From positions 7,070,627-7,134,626 of the forward strand of contig CM020618.1 in assembly GCA_009829735.1 (NCBI GenBank): a DNA stretch of 64,000 nucleotides, written 5' to 3'. Of this stretch, positions 57,051 through 64,000 are shown piece after piece (position 1 is the first letter of the stretch; each line of letters starts with the position of its first letter). Source of the stretch: Pyropia yezoensis. Its lineage: Eukaryota > Rhodophyta > Bangiophyceae > Bangiales > Bangiaceae. A program made the position numbers and the translations under genes. The notes beneath the pieces are model-generated. The model ran no database searches. It was not told where the DNA came from and worked only from the letters and a program-made list of their open reading frames with translations.

Positions 57051-57067
57051 CCCCTGCTGCTCCACCA
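57051..57067 (-). promoter_or_regulatory. Primer-binding site of B3
   Basis: Minus-strand TGGTGGAGCAGCAGGGG, two bases inside the 5' LTR. Confidence 0.85.
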
Positions 57068-57069
57068 AA

Positions 57070-57539
57070 TGAGGAAAAAGCCCCTCGCACACGCGGCACC
57101 GAAATTGGGCCGGTGCGCACGGGCTGCCTCCCGTGTCGGGGGAGCCGGTTGAAGTGCTAGTCGCACACACCCTGTCCCTGTTGTGGGACAATCTCCCCCC
57201 TAACAAACAAGAAGACGGTGTGTGGGCCAACAGTTTCTTGGTCGGGACGGGGAAGCGAGGCCAAGCCCCGCTGTCCCTCCCCTTATCCCCCCAGGGTCCC
57301 CTCAGAATCTCGCCACTCAGAATCTCCCACCCCAGCACCTGCCCACCGGGCCACACGAAAATTCAAGACGATAAGATGCAGAAAATCCTCAAATCCACGT
57401 TGGATTTACTACTAAGCTAACTATTCCTAACTTAGGAAATATGGACCCAAATGCAGGGGGAGGAACGGGTCAGGGTAGTGTCCTGCCGCCCCTTGCATGG
57501 CACGTTTTGCTCCCCTACCTAGTGGTCAATACTGCCACA
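57070..57539 (-). repeat. 5' LTR of B3
   Basis: 470 bp; ends decayed (TGAGGA at 57070), TGCCACA at 57539. Confidence 0.92.
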
Positions 57540-57729
57540 GTGGCCGTCGACGACGCGACCATCTCTTTCCGCACCATCACCGTCCCGTCCGCCTCAGCAT
57601 CTCCGTACCCCCCGCCACGACGCCACCATTCTTTTTCTCACCACCACTGTCCCCTCCCGCACGACGCTGCATTCAGGCTTCTCTCCATCACCGCATCCCC
57701 CCCCTCGACGCACGTTCGTCGGCACGGTT

Positions 57730-58150
57730 ATGGACCTTGGCGAGGATAGCGGCGATGACTTGGACACGTACGCCATGCTTGGTGCCATCAATGCCCTGGC
57801 GATGCGGCGCGCCATGGCGCCATCTGAAGAGGACGACGACGACACACCCCCCGAGGAGGAGAAGCGTTATCCCGGGTCCCTTCCCGGCCGACGGCCCAAC
57901 AAGAACCGCGACTTCTCTGTCGGAGTGGACAACATCCTACGTGATTACTTCGGACTCAATGGCAACCCTCGTGTGTACGACGAGAAGGACTCCGAGCGCC
58001 GCTCTTGTGTGCCGCGGGTTGTCTGCAATCGCATCTAAAAGGACATCAAGGACGAGCCCGGGTGGCAGCAGACCATTAATGCCACGGGGCGCCCGCAGTC
58101 TTACACAAAATGACGGTAGAGCAGCGGCGCGGGAGTTTGTTGTCTCGTCG
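57730..58150 (+). pseudogene. Second Harbinger transposase, N-terminal fragment
   Basis: MDLGEDSGDDLDTY at ATG 57730, an acidic stretch, then GRRPNKNRDFSVGVDNILRD, YFGLNGNPRVYDEKDSERRS and CVPRVV, TAA at 58036. The frame continues with DEPGWQQTINATGRPQSY. This aligns residue by residue with the transposase at 50221-51453 (QNKRRDF, DYFGVN, ERRSRVPRAV, QKVNATGQLQ). The DDE core is absent; tandem G-rich repeats follow. A different copy, not the same gene, since both have this segment. Confidence 0.75.
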
Positions 58151-58220
58151 GCGCACTGGCCGGGACCATGGCGCTCCTTCTGGTGGAGGTGGTGGCGCCG
58201 CCGGCAGAGATGGGGGACCG

Positions 58221-58410
58221 GCGGCGGGGGGTGGCGGCCCTACCGCCGGCGGACGTGGAGACGGCGCCGGTTGCGGATCGGCGGCAGGGGGTGGCGGCCC
58301 TGCCGCCTGTGGACGCGGAGGCGGCGGCGACGGTGGCGGACCGGCGGCGGGGGGTGGCGGCCCTGCCCGAAATGGCAAGCCGGCGGCGGGGGGTGGCGGC
58401 CTTGCCCGTA
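58221..58410 (+). repeat. G-rich tandem repeat, ~60-bp unit
   Basis: GCGGCGGGGGGTGGCGGCCC recurs with minor changes at 58221, 58281, 58343 and 58381. Frames encode Gly/Ala or Arg/Pro runs, not likely real protein. Dense G runs could fold as quadruplexes. Confidence 0.65.
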
Positions 58411-58642
58411 GTGGCGGTGGTGACGAGGGTCCGCTCCCGCTGTTAGTCCAGCCCAAATCCCGCCTGTGGGCTCCTTCCTGTTTGAGCTGCGGGCACGCGC
58501 GGAGGCAACAGGGGCGGATGAGTTTGCGGCACTGAGGACGGCTTGGCCGCTCATATATGAGAAGAACGCGCTGCCTTCCTCAAGCCGTATCTGTCGCACA
58601 TCGTGAGGGGTGCCATCGTAACGGTCTTTTTCTGTTTTTGGC
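58411..58642. other. Spacer before B4
   Basis: No ORF or motif that I trust; flank ttggc (58638-58642) is the expected left target duplication of B4. Confidence 0.3.
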
Positions 58643-59111
58643 TGTCGCTGTATTGACCCCCAGGTAGAAGGGGAGAACTTGCCATGCAAGGGGCGGCAGG
58701 ACACTACCCTGACCCGTTCCTCCCCCTGCATTTGGGTCCATATTTCCTAAGTTAGGAATAGTTAGCTTAGTAGTAAATCCAACGTGGATTTGAGGATTTT
58801 CTGCATCTTATCGTCTTGAATTTTCGTGTGGCCCGGTGGGCAGGTGCTGGGGTGGGAGATTCTGAGTGGCGAGATTCTGAGGGGACCCTGGGGGGATAAG
58901 GGGAGGGACAGCGGGGCTTGGCCTCGCTTCCCCGTCCCGACCAAGAAACTGTTGGCCCACACACCGTCTTCTTGTTCGTTAGGGGGGAGATTGCCCCACA
59001 ACAGGGACAGATTGTGTGCGACTTGCACTTCTTCCGGCTCCCCCGACACGGGTGGCAGCCCTTTCGCACCGCCCCAACTTGGGCGTCGCGTGTGCGAGTG
59101 GTTTTTGCCCT
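58643..59111 (+). repeat. 5' LTR of B4
   Basis: 469 bp from TGTCGC to the decayed end TTTTTGCCCTT, two bases before the primer site. Confidence 0.9.
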
Positions 59112-59113
59112 TG

Positions 59114-59130
59114 TGGTGGAGCAGCAGGGG
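59114..59130 (+). promoter_or_regulatory. Primer-binding site of B4
   Basis: TGGTGGAGCAGCAGGGG after the 5' LTR. Confidence 0.85.
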
Positions 59131-59230
59131 ACACAGCTAAACTTTACCTTCGGGTGCACCCGGGTGTAGGGGGCCCTCTGTCCCAGTGGAAGAGTGGACT
59201 TGGACCGCGTTTTACGGAGCGTTTGCCAAC

Positions 59231-61177
59231 ATGGCTGGATCGGACCTTCGCTCGTCTGGAGAGTACACGGGTGACGTACGTACTCCAGTGCTTTTGAATA
59301 CTGGTGAGACACAGGTAGGTGTACCTGGGGTCGCAGAGGGACAAGAGGTCTCTCAGGCCAGCAGGACTGGAAGTACGGGCGGGCATCTGGCCATCCCGAC
59401 TCAGTCGGGAATTCATTCTGGTGGTACTTCTGATGTTGGCGGGCCGAAGTCGGGCCACGGTGTGGTACACTCAACGGGAACGTCCCAAGGTGAGAGGACT
59501 GTCCCCGCGGGTTCCACTCGGGTTGGAGCCAACTTTGGCGTGGAGCCGTCGCCAACTAGGCTTTCGGAGGACGGCGGACCTCCGTTGGTCGGCGATGGGC
59601 TCGCGCCCACGCCCCCGGTTGAGATCTCTGAGGATCGTGGTTACCCCTCAGGTGGACTCCCGGAGGCGGACCGAGACTCAACTGGAGTCGATAACCCCCT
59701 CCTCGCGGAAACTGTCCGTCGGGAGGCGACCAATGTGTTGCGGCAGACTTTGCCGGACCTGGTGGTCAAGATGACGAATACTATTTTGAATCAGATTTTG
59801 GTGAGTTTGCCAGATGGCCTTAATGTCCAGGCCGGATTGGGGCTTTCGAGCCCGCAGGCGCAGGGAGAATCCCTCCTGACGCCTATCTCGGCTCGCCCCG
59901 AACAGGGAGCGACCCCTGTGACTCCCAACGAGGGATCCACACCATTTTCGGTGGGGCGTACGCCCTTCACGGGGGAGTTCCCCCCCGAAACGCCGGCGGC
60001 CACACCAAGCGCGACGCGGCAGACAACAGGCGCTGCGGGTCAACGCACCCTACTGCCTCAGCGGCTTTTCTCTCAAAGTGAGGTGTCGCCCAAGATCCAG
60101 GTAGCCGACCAAGTTAATCAGAGGATCTTTGACTGTGCGACATACGTCCTCTTCAACAAGTCGGTGGCGTACGGTCCTATTCAGGCCCGAGCTATGGGCC
60201 GTGCCAAGAAGATGGCACTCCACTCTTTTGGGCACAAAGCGGAGTGGGATAGAACTCCCCTCCTCCGTGTCTCTGAGTTTCTACGTCGTTTCACCAAAGC
60301 CTGTGACGACAATGCCATAGGTGAAGGCATGGCTTTCTACATGCTACAGGAGTTTACCAAGGGCGACCTCCGGACAGAACTTATGTCCGTCATGCCCAGT
60401 TCCTCAAGTAGAGGCGCTGGTGAGGTTACGTCCTACTTGGAGCTCGTCAACTGGTTGTTGAGAGCCATGGTGGATGAAGCAGCGTTGGCTTCTCCAGTCG
60501 AGGAATTTACGCGAGCTCATCAGGAAGAGACTGAGGACGGGTTGTCCTTTGCGAAGCGGGTTCGTAAGCTCAAGATTCTCTGTGGCTTTCTTCATCCACA
60601 AACAGTGGTGAAAAGTCGGTTTGTGGACGGACTGCATTGGTCAGTCCGTGTAGAGACCCGGGAGTGTGATACTGCCCGGGCGACACAAGCCGAGTTGTCC
60701 AGGTTTTCCTACCGCAGAGGTGAGGCCTACCGCAAGTTGCGGGAGGAGCAATGCCAGGAGCGTCAGGCCGAGTTGGCCAAAGAACGAGAAGAGGCGCGCC
60801 AGGCCAAAGAGCTACGAGAGGCACACCGAATCCGCAAGGATAAGGTAGCAGCTGCCGTGGGAACTTCCCAGAGTACCTCATCTACTTCCTAAGTCGGGAA
60901 GACTCTTCCGGGAACTGACCATTGGTGCTGTAACTGCAACTTCGACGGACACTGGGCACATGATTGCCCTTTGTTGAGTAAACGCATTCAACAACTCGAT
61001 AAGAATGCGAGTAAGAAGTCGGCTACGAACGAAGTACGTTCCCGCCGCGAGGGGGGACTTCGACCGGTAGTGGCGGTCACCACACCCTCGGCGGACAGGG
61101 CGGACACGTCGTTCTCGGACTCGTCGTCTTCCCCTTCGCCCTCGGATTCAGACGCCAAGTCGGCGGGAAACGAATGA
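59231..61177 (+). pseudogene. gag: B4 gag with intact zinc knuckle, one stop
   Basis: ATG 59231 in CCAACATGG. One frame of 649 codons with a single TAA at 60890-60892 (CCA in B2). Same domain order as B1/B2 gag. The knuckle is complete, C-CN-C-NFDG-H-WAHD-C at 60926-60967, followed by a basic linker and a Ser/Asp-rich tail (FSDSSSSPSPSDSD) ending SAGNE and TGA 61175-61177. The TGA overlaps the pol ATG (ATGA). Confidence 0.9.
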
Positions 61178-61222
61178 CCGTTGGAGCTGGCCGTCCTAAG
61201 CTCACAACGGCAGCCTCGGCCA
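61165..61222 (+). promoter_or_regulatory. -1 programmed frameshift signal of family B (B4 copy)
   Basis: GGGAAAC 61165-61171, spacer GAATGA, stem CCGTTGGAGC (61178-61187) with GCTC-A-CAACGG (61200-61210), loop TGG CC pairing with GGCCA 61218-61222. Compared with B2 the two substitutions fall in the loop, outside both stems. Confidence 0.8.
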
Positions 61223-62390
61223 AGTGGCGTCAAGAGGACGAACCAACCCTGCCGGATACTGCGGCGACCTAGGGGAGTCCGCCCACCTCGGGTAGGACTC
61301 CCCAAGAACGTAAACCCACGTCGGGTCATCGCGGCGCTGACGGGTGAGAACTTCCAGGTGGCTGGACGGGTGCAACTAGCCCCCGGCCGTGCCTGTTGTG
61401 CCCGTATCGTACTTGATACCGGTTCAGGAGCCTCTTTGATACGCAAGTCGCTACTATTCAAGGAGAAGAAGCTCCAACGCTGGAGGTCAAAGGCCGATCA
61501 TATGATTGACATCAAAGGCGGGGTACTTCCCATTGTTGTTGCCGTGACCCTACCAGCTAGGTTGGGAACCCATGAGGTCGACGTGACCTATGGAGTAGTG
61601 GAGAATATATTGGTACCCCTGCTTCTGGGTACCCCTTATGTTGTTACACAAGTGCCTCTGATTTGTGGCCCGGAGTATTGGGTAAAGTTAATGAATGGGG
61701 AGACCATCCCCATCCTTGGTAAGGGAAAGTCTGTGGCTCCTGTGACAGTCTCACAGGCGAAGCCTGATTGCTCCGTGAGATAAGGGTTTACTGCTACCCT
61801 GCGTTTAGCCCGTAAAGTCACGTTGCCCCCCAACTCGGTGGCGCACGTTGACGTTGTAACTGATTATACGGGGAACGGGTTGGTGCACCCTCACCCCCGT
61901 CTTGCTCGCAAGCACCAAGTGCATGTTGCCCTTGGCACGATGGACTCCACAGCCGGGGTCCCGTTGAGAGTCCAGGTAATAAACCTGAGCTCGTCGCCCA
62001 AGTACTTCAAGTCGGGAGCCAAGTTCGGCTATATCGACCAACATGAGGGACCAGTAGTAGCGGTCACCCTCAACGCGGGTGCGAGTAACGACCCAACGTC
62101 TGCAGAGGAGAAGCACTATGCCAAGCCGGCTGCCTCTCCGCTACCCCACGTGCACATGGAGAATGTTCCACCCAGATTGAGGGTTCAAGTTGAACACCTC
62201 TTGGACCAATATCACAAGTTGTGGGCTAGTCAACTGGGACTCATTAGAGCCACAGAACACCAGATCGAGTTGAAGCCCGGTGCACCCCCTATACGCCAAC
62301 AACCGTACAGGGGAGGGCCCCGCTCAAAGATCCTCGTTAAGGAGCAAGTCGCTCGCATGGAGAGCTCGATGTGATTGAGCCCAGTCACGC
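61174..62390 (+). pseudogene. pol: B4 protease and PR-RT spacer
   Basis: The ATG at 61174 frame is broken by a 1-nt insertion near 61227 and resumes at 61181-61783 frame: RRVIAALTGENFQVAGRVQL, IVLDTGSGASLIRKS (DTG 61415-61423), GVLPIVVAVTLPARLG, VPLLLGTPYVVTQVP, stop TAA 61781. The spacer 61823-62374 is open and ends in EHQIELKPGAPPIRQQPYRG, the RT entry. PR is an aspartic protease that matures Gag-Pol. Confidence 0.85.
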
Positions 62391-64000
62391 CGAGTGGGCG
62401 ACTCCGGTGGCCATTGTCCCCAAGGTTGATGGGACCCCAGGGTTCTGTATCGACTACCGTACGCTCAATGAGAGCACGGTAAAGGATAGTAATCCCCTCC
62501 CTAGGATGGACGACTGTCTGGACTCACTGGGGGAAGCTAACGTGTTCTCTACCCTAGACTGTTACGCGGGGTATCGGCAAATTCCTATTGCCCCGGAAGA
62601 CAGGCATAAAACTACCTTTACCTGTCACTGTGGTACCTACCAGTGCAAGCAACTACCGTTTGGACTCTGCAACGCGCCGGCAGCTTTCCAGCGCGCCATG
62701 GCCATGATTCTGGCCGGAGTACGGTGGCAAATCTGTCTTGTGTACCTAGACGATATCATTGTGTTCTCCCGAAGTCCGGAGGAGCACATTGGCCATCTTG
62801 GCCAGGTGCTTAAGCTACTTGCTGACGCCGGTGTGTCACTGAAGGCGAGCAAGTGCCACCTCTTCACTCAGGAAGTGGAATCCTTGGGACATGTTGTCCG
62901 TCAGGGGCGTCTCAGTGTCAACGAGAAGAACTTGAGGGCCATCCGTAAGCCTCATTACCCCCGGACCCAGACCCAAATGAGGAGCTTCCTGGGGATGTGT
63001 AACGTGTACCGACGTTTCACCAAGGGCTTCGCCAAGGTGGCCAAGCCGTTGAATGAGCTAGTTAGCTCGACGCTCCCGAAGAGCCTGCCTCCCCCCAGTC
63101 GGGTGGAGCAGGAATTCTTTGAGACTCTTCGGGACCTACTGCTGAAGCCCCCCGTCTTGGCTATTCCCAGGTTAGGAGGCCACTACATCCTGGACGTGTA
63201 TGCTAGCTACGACCAACTTGGTTGTGTGTTGCTTCAGCAGCAGCCGGACAAGGAGTACTTGCCGGTGGGATACTTCAGCAAGGGGCTCAACTCGGCTGAA
63301 AAGAACCATGGAGTCACCGAGTTAGAAGGACTCGCAGTGGTGTGGGCGGTGACGTCACTTCGTCACTACCTAGAGGGTGAGAAGTTTCTCAACCGCTGCG
63401 ACCACCGCGCGTTGCAGTTCATCTTCAAGACGGATTGTACGAACACTCGTCTCAACCGGTGGAGGGTGCGACTGGCACCCTTCAACTTTGATACTGAGTA
63501 CCGACCTGGCAGGCAACATGCCCTTGCCGACGGCCTTTCTCGGGTACCTACCGAGGGGCTGGACACTAACCCAGTCGATGAGGACATCCCCATCGTGGGG
63601 GTAGTCACGCGCTCGGGTCAAGCGTTGAACCCCGAGGCGCCAGGGAACAAGAAGTACTTGCCCCTGTCCCTGGACGAGGTGGTGAAGGCCCAGGCCGATG
63701 ACTCCTTCTGCAAGTCTCAGAGGGATACGCTCCATACGATGGCGGAGACGCGGTTCTTAATCGGAGACGATGGCCTCCTCTGGAGGAGGGGGGTAATTCA
63801 GGGGACCGAACAACTTGTCGTCCCCGCATCCCTCAACGACAGTATTCTTGAAAGGGAGCATAACGCTTCCACAGGTGGACACCTGGGGTCTAGTAAACTG
63901 TACCAGACCCTGAGGACAAGGTACTACTGCCCGTCCATGGTGGTAGACATCTACAGTTGGGTGGCTGCGTGCACAAGTTGTGCGCAGAACCGTCTGATGG
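62362..64000 (+). CDS. pol: B4 RT, RNase H and start of integrase (open to window end)
   Basis: A 1-nt deletion near 62362 separates this frame from the spacer; from there no stop to 64000. RT: VAIVPKVDGTPGFCIDYRTL, STLDCYAGYRQIPI, LPFGLCNAPAAFQRAM, CLVYLDDIIVF with intact YLDD at 62743-62754, FLGMCNVYRRFTKGF. RNase H: the first catalytic Asp appears replaced (VYASYDQLG; VDAS in B1/B2), CDHRALQF follows. Integrase N-terminus: REHNASTGGHLGSSKL, CTSCAQNRLM at the edge. Best RT of family B here, but RNase H is probably dead. Confidence 0.9.

Larger units (their letters stand above)
53633..57539 (-). mobile_element. Element B3: B-family element with most of gag-pol deleted
   Basis: LTRs 53633-54101 and 57070-57539; flanks atggc (53628-53632) and gtggc (57540-57544), a target duplication with one change. 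Only 3.9 kb long. Between the LTRs lie the antisense ORF, the tail of pol, a scrap of the PR-RT spacer, and a scrap of gag N-terminus plus leader. The losses are at least three separate deletions. It has a tRNA-like insertion. Confidence 0.9.
58643..64000 (+). mobile_element. Element B4: B-family Ty3/gypsy element, running off the window
   Basis: 5' LTR, primer site, gag, PR, RT, RNase H and the start of integrase in order. It keeps TGC in the knuckle and YLDD, where B1 and B2 are mutated, so it represents the ancestral state of the family at those sites. Confidence 0.93.

Overview
Kind of DNA. The window is GC-rich eukaryotic nuclear DNA made almost entirely of transposable elements. I see no ordinary host gene, rRNA, intact tRNA, operon or CRISPR array. 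There are seven transposon bodies: six Ty3/gypsy (chromovirus-type) LTR retrotransposons in three families (A; B1-B4; C and D), and two remnants of PIF/Harbinger-type DNA transposons. The high GC, chromodomain integrases and HARBI1-like transposase would fit a red macroalga (Porphyra/Pyropia type) or another GC-rich alga or oomycete. That assignment is inference only.

Layout. 1-525: C-terminal part of a Myb/SANT-like (NAM-associated-like) protein, probably Harbinger ORF1. 526-17795: element A (+), whose gag is split by B1 (2117-11497, minus, TSD ccttc). 17796-18408: an acidic ORF. 18593-19271 and 39392-39900: the two halves of a ~130 bp minisatellite, split by B2 (19277-39386, plus, TSD ccatc). 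B2 is itself split by C (27240-37964, plus, TSD actgc). 40326-40529 and 50221-51453: the two halves of a Harbinger transposase (minus), split by D (40530-50220, plus, near-TSD cctcc/cctcg). 51454-53632: no recognised gene, some repeats. 53633-57539: B3 (minus), a strongly deleted B copy. 57730-58150: N-terminus of a second Harbinger transposase. 58643-64000: B4 (plus), running off the window.

How the retroelements are built. Each has LTRs beginning TG and ending CA (terminal bases decayed in a few LTRs, for example the 3' end of B4), the same 17-nt primer-binding site, gag with a CCHC knuckle, pol in the -1 frame (PR-RT-RNase H-integrase-chromodomain), a polypurine tract where it could be seen, and a long 3' region. 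In families A, B and C the end of gag carries G GGA AAC in the zero frame. In B a 10-bp stem with a possible pseudoknot follows 6 nt downstream, a convincing -1 frameshift signal. Families B and C/D carry a long ORF on the antisense strand between pol and the 3' LTR, and the two antisense proteins share a spaced motif. This antisense protein is the best candidate for an undescribed system here.

State of decay. Every gag-pol has stops or frameshifts. B1 and B2 share a set of lesions, including YLDV instead of YLDD, and their 5' LTRs share private variants that are absent from their own 3' LTRs. C and D contain patches of near-identity inside otherwise diverged sequence. Both patterns point to DNA-level conversion between copies. 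All comparisons were made by eye; no alignment or database search was run.
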